From Mycetohabitans rhizoxinica HKI 454 (GTDB taxonomy: Bacteria; Pseudomonadota; Gammaproteobacteria; Burkholderiales; Burkholderiaceae), in assembly GCF_000198775.1 (NCBI RefSeq), contig NC_014718.1:13431-77430 (forward strand): a DNA stretch of 64,000 nt, read 5' to 3'. Every line of letters starts with the position of its first letter. Position 1 is the stretch's first letter. The notes under the pieces are model-generated. The model searched no databases, was not told the origin of the DNA, and saw only the letters and a program-made list of their open reading frames with translations. Below are positions 8,684-19,600 of the stretch, one piece after another. Made by a program: the position numbers and the translations under genes.

Positions 8684-9234
8684 TCACTGGACGGCGCGCG
8701 GCGGCGTCCCGGCGTGGAGCGCGCCTGATGCGGCTGGCGGCGCTGCAGCGGGCACGGGCGGAGGTGGTGCCACCGACGTGCCAGGGGCCGTGCGGATCGG
8801 CGCCGCCGCGTTGGCGCTAGGCGTGTCACTGTGCGCCGCTGGCTGCATCGCGCGTTCATACCGTATGAACTGCTTGAAATTCGCGCCCGCCTCCCACGGA
8901 TTCGGTAGGCATCCAAGTATATTGCTGCACTGCGCGGAAAAACCGATGGCCGCTGAGCCGTCGTTGTTCGGCGTTTTCGTGATCACATAGGCGAGATCGC
9001 GACGCGTGGCCGACGGACCCTCCGTTTGGATAACCGAGTCAGTGATCGTCGCGATTCGATAGGCGCTATGCTCGGATATCCAGACTTGGGCACGCTGCCA
9101 CCACGCATCGCACTGCACCTTACGCATGCAACTGAGTAGCGCGACGGCCTGCGCCATCGTCTGCGAGCTGACCTGATTCTGGGATGCGCAGCCTGCGACC
9201 GTGACCGATAGTGCAGCGATGATTGTTTTTTCAT
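8684..9234 (-). pseudogene. Lipoprotein, signal peptide out of frame at an A tract (frameshifted or slippery)
   Basis: The long minus-strand frame encodes TIIAALSVTVAGCASQNQ with a clear lipobox (VAGC), then a soluble domain with several Cys residues (LSCMRKVQCDAWWQ, AQCSNILGCLPNPWE) and a Pro/Ala-rich C-terminus. The proper start ATG (9234-9232) is followed by six A residues and then CAATC. Six A give a different frame; seven A would give the textbook start MKKTIIAALSVTVAGCAS. The gene therefore looks one base short in a homopolymer. It could be a true pseudogene, a phase-variable or transcriptionally slipping gene, or a sequencing error. The mature protein would be an outer- or inner-membrane lipoprotein of about 180 residues. 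No family was recognised. Confidence 0.7.
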
Positions 9235-9285
9235 GAATTCCTTCATCATGCTGACCGATTGGACTGCCCCGCGTGACGGGCGGTT

Positions 9286-9722
9286 TCATGGGCTGCGGAT
9301 CAACCAGAAACGCCTTGAACTGCTACGGATCCTCGCGTGTGAGCGACGACAGCGGCTTGCCGCACTGCACGAAGACCCACAACATGAGTATGGGTAGGCA
9401 TAGCAACTGCGCCAACGCATAGGTGACCAGCAGCATGTGAAGATTGGCTCGGTGGTGCTCAGCGCGCGCAGCAGGCGGGGCAGAATCGGAAAGATGATAC
9501 CGATAGCCGCAAGTGTAGTGGTTAGCAAGATAATGCCAAGGACTCACGCGCATAAAGGATCGCTGTACGCTGACGGATGAAATAATAGCGCCCACGATGA
9601 TCGATGGGCGTGAGAATGATGTAGGGCGCAAAATACGATGATGCGATTGTGATGGTCTGCAGGCGAACGTTAGTCAATAGGGGGCTGAGATCATGTTGCC
9701 ACTCATACAAAGCCTGTGGCAC
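9286..9722 (-). pseudogene. Decayed membrane protein, unidentified
   Basis: Three overlapping minus-strand frames each carry a piece of hydrophobic, protein-like sequence: about 9722-9522 (TIASSYFAPYIILTPIDHRG), 9528-9440 (TTTLAAIGIIFPILPRLLRA) and 9435-9323 (LLVTYALAQLLCLPILMLW). Put together they look like one multi-pass membrane protein with at least two frameshifts. I could not assign a family. Confidence 0.4.
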
Positions 9723-10120
9723 GCGTATCGAAGGGCGGCGCTGTTATGTCAACGATGCGGTGGCTTCACGCTTAACAGCATCCGACGCGTTTTGCTACCC
9801 AAGCGGTCTGAGCTAAGAGCGTGCCAAGCCTCGCTGATAGGTTGGCACAGTGGCGAACCGCAATGGCTTGTCTTCCACTGTTTGTTGCAAATTTCGGCTT
9901 TATCATTTCTTTCGCTCAAGACTTGTCGTTTAGGCAAAATAATGGATTTGAGTGGTGGCACTTTACAGTCTTTCGACCAGGTGCTAAGCATCGCAATGAC
10001 CCTGACAGCTGGGCACAGTGTTTGCGCGACGTGAAGCAATTAACGTCGAGCTGATGGGTCAGGGAACGGGAGCATTGCCGTAGCCGTATGGCTAAATAAA
10101 AGTGATGCCTGGAGGGGAAA
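9723..10120. other. Region without a recognised gene
   Basis: Base composition falls towards the NRPS gene. Short ORFs on both strands overlap and have no recognised motif. Confidence 0.4.
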
Positions 10121-10195
10121 ATGAAGCAGTACTTCAGTACTGAACCCAATGGCGCCGCGCCTGTGCGACGTACTGGCTTGCCCTGTTCTTTTTAA
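10121..10195 (+). CDS. Small ORF (24 residues) with strong ribosome-binding site, upstream of the NRPS
   Basis: ATG at 10121 preceded by GGAGGGG at 4-10 bases, encoding MKQYFSTEPNGAAPVRRTGL and four further residues before TAA. The start region overlaps a perfect inverted repeat (10127-10142). It is 314 bases upstream of the NRPS start on the same strand. It could be a leader peptide, or a chance ORF behind a purine run. It is not an MbtH-like protein: it is too short and has no family motif. Confidence 0.3.
   Translation: MKQYFSTEPNGAAPVRRTGLPCSF
10127..10142. promoter_or_regulatory. Perfect inverted repeat, possible operator or hairpin
   Basis: CAGTACT, two bases, AGTACTG: a perfect 7-bp dyad overlapping codons 3-8 of the small ORF. 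It could form a hairpin in RNA near a ribosome-binding site or be bound by a dimeric regulator. No regulator gene is nearby. Confidence 0.4.
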
Positions 10196-10509
10196 CTGTC
10201 TTGCTTGACCGATTGTAATGCCAATTCGCGCGCAGTCTCACGCGCGTGATGCTCAGCGTTTCCGCTAAAGCTTGACATAAATTGGTGTTGGTGTGATCAA
10301 TGGCCGATCAAGTGACACGAACGACACACTGACGCGTGCCGACAAGTGGCCCCGATCGCCGCAGTGAATGACTAAAAATTGCAAGCGACGTGTCATCAAA
10401 GCCGTAGTGGTTCCTGAAGAGCAACGATAGATTCTTAATACCGCATTAATATCTATTCGTACACCTATTAAACATCAGGCCGCTCGATCGCCTGAATCGG
10501 AGCTTTGTT
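10196..10509 (+). promoter_or_regulatory. Upstream region of the NRPS gene
   Basis: A lower-GC 314-bp stretch. A consensus-like -35 hexamer TTGACA lies at 10272-10277, but no good -10 follows at normal spacing; AT-rich runs at about 10434-10470 (TTAATACCGCATTAATATC) could serve as an alternative. The NRPS start at 10510 has GGAG about 9 bases upstream. Promoter positions are tentative. Confidence 0.3.
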
Positions 10510-13500
10510 ATGGACGCTAGCGTCATGTCCACTACGTATGCATTATCCGCTGCCCAAACGGAGATTTGGCTAGCGCAGCAACTGTATCCAGACAGCCCCG
10601 TCTACAACATTGCGCAGTACACGGTGATTGAAGGCGTGATTGAGCCAGCCGTCTTTGAAGCGGCATTGCGTCAAGTCATCGATGAAGCTGACACCCTGCG
10701 CTTGCAATTTATCGATAGCGATGATGGGCTGCGGCAGAGAATCGGTACACCCGCATGGTCGATGCCGGTGCTGGACCTCACGGCGCAAGCCGATCCTCAG
10801 GCAGCGGCCCAGGCGTGGATGCGGGCCGATTATCAGCAGCCGGTCAATCTGACGCAGGGACCGCTTTTTTGCTATGCGTTGTTAAAAGTGGCGCCCGCGC
10901 AATGGATGTGGTATCAGCGCTATCACCATATCATGATGGATGGATATGGTCGGTACCTGATCGCGCAACGCGTTGCATACGTGTATAGCGCGCTATGCGA
11001 GGGAACGACGCCGGCGGAATGTGATTTTGGCTCGATCCTACAGCTATTAGAGAGCGATGCGCAATATCAGATATCCGCCCAACGAGCACAAGACGAAGCA
11101 TATTGGCTCAAGCACTGCGCTAATTGGTCTGAGCCTGCGACGCTGGCAAGCCGCAGCGCCCCTGTTTTACAGCAGCGGCTGCGTCAGACAACTTACCTAG
11201 CCATCCAGGCGCTGGGTGACACTGCGCCGGATGCTCGTCGGCTAGCACAATTTATGACGGCGGCGATGGCCGCGTATCTTTATCGATTCACGGGTGAGCA
11301 AGACGTCGTATTGGGCCTTCCGGTCAAGGTCCGCTTCGGTGCCGACCGGCATATTCCTGGCATGAAGTCCAATACATTGCCACTGCGGCTCACAATGCGA
11401 CCAGGGATGAACCTGTCGTCGTTGATGCAGCAGGCCGCGCAGGAAATGCAAAGCGGACTGCGGCACCAACGCTACCCGAGCGAAGCACTGCGGCGTCAAC
11501 TTGGGATGCCGTCCGGACAGCGGCTATTTGGTACGACGGTCAACGTGATGCCGTTTGATCTTGATCTGTCGTTTGGTGGGTATTCGGCGACAAACCATAA
11601 TTTGCTCAATGGTCCGGCCGAAGACCTGATGCTGGGCGTCTATTGGACTCCAGGCAGCCATCAATTACGGATTGACTTTGATGCCAATCCTGCATGCTAT
11701 ACCCCAGAGGGACTCGGCGCACATCAGCGTCGGTTTATCCGGTTCATGCAAGTGCTCGCTGCCGATGCCACGCAACCGATTGACAGCATCGACCTGCTCG
11801 ACGCCAACGAGCGGCATCGGCTGCTGGTCGAGTGGAATGCAACACAGCGCGATTATCCAGCGCATCTGTGTGTCCACCAATTGTTTGAAGCGCAAGTTGA
11901 GCGCACGCCCAAGGCTACGGCGTTGGTCTATGAAGATCAAACACTGAGCTATACGCAACTGAATGCGCAGGCCAACCGCTTGGCACACCAGCTCATCGAG
12001 CTAGGCGTTAAGCCCGATGTACGAGTGGCGATCTGTGTCGAGCGCTCGCCGGCGCTGGTCGTCGGCCTGCTGGCGATTTTAAAGGCCGGGGGTGCATATG
12101 TGCCGTTGGATCCGAGCTATCCGGGTGAGCGCTTGGCCCATATTCTGGGTAATGCGGAACCGAACATGGTGCTGGCGGATGCGGCCGGGCGCACTGCGTT
12201 GGGCGAGGCGGCGTTGGCCGAGTGCACGGTGCTCGATCCGGCCACTCTGCCAGCGTTGCCAGACACGAATCCGTCGGTAGCCGAGTTGACGGCCCGGCAT
12301 CTGGCGTATGTGATTTATACGTCGGGTTCCACCGGCACGCCCAAAGGGGTGATGGTCGAGCATCGCAATGTGGCCAACCTTTGTGCTTGGCATAACCGTA
12401 AATTTGGCGTGCAAAGTGGCTGTCGCAGTGCCTTCATGGCAGGCATGGCATTTGACGCCAGTGCGTGGGAGCTTTGGCCAAGTTTAATTGGCGGTGGGAT
12501 GTTGTCTATTCCTTCCCAGGCGGTTTGCGAACAGGTGCTCGCCTTGCTGCAATGGTGGCAGCAACAGCTTTTGGATGTGGCTTTCCTGGTCACGCCACTG
12601 GCTGAGATGGCGTTGGCCGATCAACGAACGCCTGCCGGACTGCGTTATTTGCTCACCGGAGGCGAGCGTTTCCCTGGCGTGACGCGGGCATTGCCTGCGG
12701 GATTGACATTGGTCAATCAATACGGCCCGACTGAAGCCACGGTTGTGGCGACCTCTGGACAACTGAGCGCTGAAGACACGCTACCTCATATCGGCCGGCC
12801 GATTGATAATACGCGAATCTATATTCTTGATGCATACAGACAGCCAGTGCCACTGGGTGCGGTCGGTGAGTTGTATATTGGTGGCACGGGCGTGGCACGC
12901 GGCTATCTGAACCGGCCCGAACTTACCGCTGAGCGCTTTGTGCCGGATCCGTTCTCAGAGGACGCCGATGCACGGCTGTATAAGACTGGGGATTTGGCGC
13001 GTTATTTACCGGACGGCAATCTAGAGTTTGTGGGACGCAACGATGACCAAGTCAAGATTCGTGGCTTTCGGATTGAACCGGGTGAGATCGAAGCGTGCTT
13101 AATGGCGCATTCGCAGGTGCGCGACGCGGTGGTGCTGGCAACAGGTGAAAGCCAGGATAAACGTCTGGTAGCGTATGTGGTGGCCAAGCCTGATGAGGTC
13201 TTAGTTAGTACCTTATGGGCGCATGTCTCGGCCCGCTTGCCCGAGTATATGGTGCCCAGTGCGTTTGTGCGGCTCGATGCGTTGCCGCTGACACCCAACG
13301 GCAAGCTCGATCGGCGTGCGCTGCCTGCACCGGATGACGCGGCGCTGGCGCATCAAGCGTATGAAGCGCCGCAAGGCGAGTTGGAGACGACGCTCGCGAC
13401 GATCTGGGCCGAGCTATTGGGTGTCGAACGTGTGGGTCGGCACGACAGCTTCTTTGCGCTCGGTGGCCACTCGCTGCTGGCAGTGCGGTTGATGAACCGG

Positions 13501-13610
13501 GTCAGAGGGCTGGGCGCTGATGTGCCGCTGGCAACCTTGTTCGTGGCGCCGACGTTGGCCGCGTTTGCCGCGGCGCTCGAAGCCCACTTGCAACAAGGCA
13601 CCGATACGCT
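10510..13610 (+). other. NRPS module 1: starter C - A (Leu-like) - T
   Basis: C1 differs in sequence and base composition from all other C domains in the gene and has the motif HHIMMDGYG (about 10925). A1 core (FDASAWELW at about 12448) gives code DAWLLGQVV, closest to the DAWFLGNVV Leu code, so a branched hydrophobic residue is likely. T1 is centred at about 13465. An N-terminal C domain in a first module normally loads an acyl or acetyl group. Confidence 0.8.
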
Positions 13611-16600
13611 GCCCGAGATCACACCGGTCTCACGCGAAGGCCATTTGCCGCTATCGTTCGCACAGCAGCGGTTGTGGTTTCTCGCGCAGCTCGATGGGGC
13701 CAGTGAGTCGTATCATATGCCGCTGGTGCTGCGCGTGCGCGGGCCGCTGGATCGAGCGGCCTGGCAACAGGCATTGGATACGCTGTTTGCGCGCCACGAA
13801 GCGCTGCGCTCGACGTTTGTGAGCGTCGAGGGTCAGCCGCGGGTGCAGTTGCTGCCGGCGGACATGGGCGTGCCGCTGCGCTGGCATGATCTGCGCGGCG
13901 TGCCGCACGCGCAAGCACAACTGGCCCGCTTAAGTCACGAAGCCGCGCACGCGCCGTTCGATCTGGCGCAGGGCCCGTTGATGCGCGCATGCGGCATTCA
14001 AGTGGCCGATGAGGAACATGTGGTGCTGCTCATCCAGCACCATATTGTGTCGGACGGCTGGTCGATCGGGGTGCTGGTGCGCGAGTTAAGTGCACTCTAT
14101 GCCGCAAGTGTCGGGGCGCAAGCCGAGCCGCTGCCGCCGCTGGCAGTCCAGTATCCGGACTATGCGGCGTGGCAACGGCAGTGGCTCACGGACGAGCGGC
14201 TTAACGCACAAAGCGACTATTGGCGCGCGACGCTGGCCGATGCGCCGGTGCAGCTGGCGCTACCGACCGACAGGCCGCGCCCGGCGCAACAGTCGTTTGC
14301 CGGCGCACAGGTGCCGGTGCGCATTGATGCGGCCACCACACAAGCGCTCAAGCGCTTAAGCGCTGAGCATGGCACGACGCTATTTATGACGGTGCTTGCC
14401 GCATGGAGCGCGGTGCTCGCGCGCCTGTCAGGTCAGTACGACGTGGTCATCGGCACGCCCAGCGCCCATCGTAACCATCGCCAGATCGAGCTGTTGATTG
14501 GCTTCTTTGTCAATACGCTGGCGTTGCGCGTGGATTTGTCGGGCGAGCCCGATATCGCAGAGCTGCTCGCGCGCGTGCGGCGCACGACACTCGACGCGCA
14601 AGCGCATCAGGATCTGCCGTTCGAGCAAGTGGTGGAGATTGTGCAGCCGCCGCGTCGATTGAATCATACGCCGTTGTTTCAAGTGATGTTGGCGTGGCAG
14701 AACAATGCGCCAGGCGAGTGGCGTCTACCCGGGCTCACGGCCACGCCGGCTGAGCTCGAGTACGAGGTCGTGAAGTTCGATCTCGAGCTGAACTTATCTG
14801 AGGCAGGCGACGAGATCATCGGTAGCTTAGGGTATGCGACGGCGCTGTTCGACCGATCCACGATCGAGCGGCACGTCGGGTATCTGCAGACGATGTTGCG
14901 CGCCATGGTGGCTTGCCCCCAGCAGCCGGTCGCAACGCTTCAGATGCTGGGTTCGGATGAGCGCCAGTTGCTGCTTGACACGTGGAACGCGACGCAGCGG
15001 GACTATCCGTCGCACTTGTGCGTGCACCAGTTGTTCGAAGCGCAAGTCGAGCGCACGCCCGAAGCGCCGGCGCTGGTGTATGAAGCGCAGACACTGAGCT
15101 ATGCGCAGCTGAACGCACAAGCTAATCGCCTCGCGCACCAGTTGATCGAGCTGGGTGGTGTCAAGCCAGACATCCGGGTGGCGATCTGCGTTGAGCGCTC
15201 ACCGGCGCTGGTTGTGGGGGTGCTGGCGATTTTGAAGGCCGGGGGTGCGTATGTGCCGTTGGATCCCGCGTATCCGAGTGAGCGCTTGGCGTACATTCTC
15301 GCCGATGCGGCACCGAACATTGTACTCGCGGATGCGGCCGGACGTGCTGCGTTGGGCGACGCGGTGATTGCCGAGTGCACGGTGCTCGATCCGGCCACCC
15401 TGCCGGCGTTGCCGGACACGAATCCGTCGGTGGCCGAGCTGACGGCCCGGCATCTGGCGTATGTGATTTATACGTCCGGTTCCTCCGGTACCCCGAAGGG
15501 CGTGATGGTCGAACATGCCCAAGTGGTGCGGCTGTTCGAGGCGACTCAACCGTGGTATGGCTTTAACGAGCATGATACGTGGTGCCTCTTTCACTCGTTC
15601 GCGTTTGATTTCTCTGTCTGGGAGCTGTGGGGCGCACTGCGTTATGGTGGCAAGCTTGTCATCGTACCTCATCCCATTGCTCGCTCTGCCGACGCTTTTT
15701 ACCCGTTGATCTGTGAGCAGGGTGTCACCGTATTAAATCAGACCCCTAGTGCGTTTAAGGCGTTGATGGCCAGCCAAGCACACAGCGCTTTATCCGATCA
15801 ATTACGCTATGTGATCTTGGGCGGGGAGGCGCTGGAGCCGACGCTCTTACAGGCGTGGTATGCCACGCACGACGAGCGTCATCCGCAATTGTTCAACATG
15901 TATGGGATTACCGAAGCGACCGTGCATGTGACGTATCGGCCACTTCGGCAGCAAGATAGCGAGCAAGCGGGCAGTCCGGTTGGCACACGGATTCCGGATC
16001 TGACGATCTATCTGCTGGATGCGCACGGCCAGCCGGTGCCACTGGGTGCGGTCGGCGAGTTGTATATTGGCGGCGCCGGGGTGGCACGGGGCTATCTGAA
16101 CCGCCCGGAGCTGACCGCTGAGCGCTTTGTGCACGATCCGTTCTCAGAGGACGCGGATGCACGGTTGTATAAGACCGGGGATTTGGCGCGGTATTTACCG
16201 GATGGCAATCTGGAGTTTGTGGGGCGCAACGATGAGCAAGTGAAGATCCGCGGCTTTCGGATTGAACCGGGCGAGATCGAAGCGTGCTTAACGGCGCATC
16301 CGCAGGTGCGTGATGCGGTGGTGATAGCAACAGGTGAGGGCCCGGATAAGCGGCTGGTGGCGTATGTGCAGGCCGAAGCGGATGAGCAACTCGTGAGCAC
16401 ACTGCGCGCACAGGTGGCGGCCCGCCTGCCCGAGTATATGGTGCCCAGTGCGTTTGTGCGGCTCAACGCGTGGCCGCTGACACCGAACGGCAAACTCGAT
16501 CGGCGTGCGCTGCCCGCACCGGATGATGACGCACTGGCGCATCAAGCGTATGAAGCGCCGCAAGGCGAGCTGGAGACGACGCTCGCGACGATCTGGGCCG

Positions 16601-19600
16601 AGCTATTGGGTGTCGAACGTGTGGGTCGGCACGACAGCTTCTTTGCGCTCGGGGGCCACTCGCTGCTCGCGGTGCGGTTGATGAACCGGGTGAGAAGGCT
16701 GGGCGCTGACGTGCCGCTGGCGACCTTGTTCGCGACGCCAACGTTGGCGGCGTTTGCCGCGGCGCTCGAAGCCCACTTGCAGCAAGGCACCGATGCGCTG
16801 CCCGAGCTCACACCGGTCTCGCGCAAAGGTAGTTTGCCGCTGTCGTTCGCCCAGCAGCGGCTGTGGTTCCTCGCGCAGCTCGATGGGGCCAGTGAGTCGT
16901 ATCATATGCCGCTGGTGCTGCGCGTGCGCGGGTCGCTGGATCGAACGGCCTGGCAACAGGCATTAGATGCGCTGTTTGCGCGTCATGAAGCATTGCGCTC
17001 GACGTTTGTGAGTGTCGAGGGTCAGCCGCAGGTGCAATTGCTGCCGGCGGACATGGGCGTGCCGCTGCACTGGCATGATCTGCGTGGGATGCCCGATGCC
17101 GACGCGCACCTGTCGCGGTTGGTCGCCGATGAAGCGCGCGCGCCCTTCGATCTGATGCGCGGGCCGCTGATGCGCGCATGCGTCGTTCAGCTCGCCGATG
17201 ACAACTATCAGTGTGTGCTCACCCAGCACCATATTGTATCGGACGGTTGGTCGATCGGGGTGCTCGTGCGCGAGTTAAGTACACTCTATGCCGCAAGCGT
17301 CGGGGCACAAGCCGATCCGCTGCCGCTGTTGGCAGTTCAGTATCCGGACTATGCGGCGTGGCAACGACAGTGGCTCACGGGCGAGCGGCTGCAGGCGCAA
17401 AGCGACTATTGGCGCGCGACGCTTGCGGACGCACCCGTGCTGCTGGAACTACCGACCGATCGGCCGCGCCCGGCGCAACAGTCATTTGCTGGTGCGCAGG
17501 TGCCGGTGCAGATCGATGCATCGACCACGCAAGCGCTCAAGCGCTTAAGCGCTGAGCATGGCACGACGCTATTTATGACGGTGCTTGCCGCATGGAGCGC
17601 GGTGCTTACGCGCCTGTCAGGCCAGCACGACGTGGTCATCGGCACGCCCAGCGCCCATCGTAACCATCGCCAAATCGAGTCGTTGATCGGCTTTTTTGTC
17701 AATACGCTGGCGTTGCGCGTGGATTTGTCGGGCGAGCCCGATATCGCCCAGCTGCTCGCGCGCGTGCGGCGCACGACACTCGACGCGCAAGCGCATCAGG
17801 ATCTGCCGTTCGAGCAAGTGGTGGAGATTGTGCAGCCGCCGCGTCGATTGAATCATACGCCGCTGTTTCAAGTGATGTTGGCGTGGCAGAGTAATGAGCC
17901 AGGCGAGTGGCGCCTACCCGGGCTCACGGCCACGCCGGCTGAGCTCGAGTACGAGGTCGTGAAGTTCGATCTCGAGCTGAACTTATCTGAAGTAGGCGAC
18001 GAGATTGTCGGCAGCTTAGGGTATGCGACGGCGCTGTTCGACCGGTCCACGATCGAGCGGCACGTCGGGTATCTACAGACGATGTTGCGCGCCATGGTGG
18101 CTTGCCCACAGCAACCGGTTGCAACGCTTGAGTTGCTGTCACCGGCCGAGCGCCAGTTGCTGCTGCATACATGGAACGCGACGCAGCGGGACTATCCGAA
18201 ACATAGGTGTGGGCACCAGCTATTCGAAGCGCAGGTCGAGCGCACGCCCGAAGCGCCGGCGCTGGTGTATGAAGCGCAGACACTAAGCTATGCGCAGCTG
18301 AACGCACAAGCCAATCGCCTCGCGCACCAGTTGATCGAGCTGGGCGTCAAGCCCGATGCACGGGTGGCGATATGCGTGCAGCGTAGTCCCGTGCTGGTCG
18401 TGGGGTTGCTGGCGATTTTGAAGGCCGGCGGCGCGTATGTGCCGCTCGATCCGAGCTATCCGGGTGAGCGCTTGGCGTACATCCTCGCTGATGCGGCACC
18501 GAACATTGTGCTCGCGGATACGGCTGGGCGTGCTGCGTTGGGCGAGGCGGCGTTGGCCGAGCGCACGGTGCTCGATCCGGCCACCCTGTCGGCGTTGCCG
18601 GACACGAATCCGTCGGTGGCGGGTCTGACGGCTCGGCATCTGGCGTATGTGATCTATACATCGGGCTCGACCGGTATGCCCAAAGGGGTGATGGTCGAGC
18701 ATCGGGGCGTGGTGAATCTTGCTCTGGCGCAAATCGCCTGTTTTGGGGTGCAGCCAGCCAGCCGCATGTTGCAGTTTGCGTCGTTCAGCTTTGATGCGAG
18801 TGCATCCGAAATCTGGATGGCCTTTGGCAGCGGCGCAGCGTTGTATTTGCCACCCGAGGCGGCCCGGCAGGATCGGCATGCTTTGTGGGACTATTTGGCA
18901 AGCCATGCGATTACGCACGCGACTTTACCGCCTGCACTGCTTCAACATGGCGCAGATTTGCCCAGCTTTGGTCTGTCCTTAACACTGATTCTGGCAGGTG
19001 AAGCGCCCAGTGCAACGTTGGTTCGAGACTTGGCCGACCAAGGCACGGTCTTTAATGCCTACGGCCCCACGGAGACAACCGTTTGTGCCACAGCATGGCG
19101 TGGTGCACGTGACTTCAGCGGTGAGGTCCCGATTGGCCGGCCGATTGCGAACACAAGGATCTATCTGCTGGACGCGTACGGCCAGCCGGTGCCACTGGGC
19201 GCGGTCGGTGAGTTGTATATTGGTGGCGCGGGGGTGGCACGCGGCTATCTGAACCGCCCGGAGCTGACTGCTGAGCGCTTTGTGCGCGATCCGTTCGTGG
19301 ACGAGCCCGATGCGCGGATGTATAAGACCGGGGATTTGGCGCGTTATTTACCGGATGGCAACTTAGAATTCTTGGGGCGCAACGATGAGCAAGTGAAGAT
19401 CCGCGGCTTTCGGATTGAACCGGAGGAGATCGAAGCGTGCTTAACGGCGCATCCGCAGGTGCGTGATGCGGTGGTGGTAGCAACAGGCGAGGGCTCGGAT
19501 AAGCGGCTGGTGGCATATGTGCAGGCCGAAGCGGACGAGCCACTGGCGAGCACACTGCGCGCGCAGGTAGCGGCGAGCCTACCCGAGTATATGGTGCCCA

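Noticed and set aside
10121..10509. MbtH-like partner protein for the NRPS
   Set aside because: The small ORF is 24 residues and has none of the MbtH signature; no other candidate is near the NRPS.
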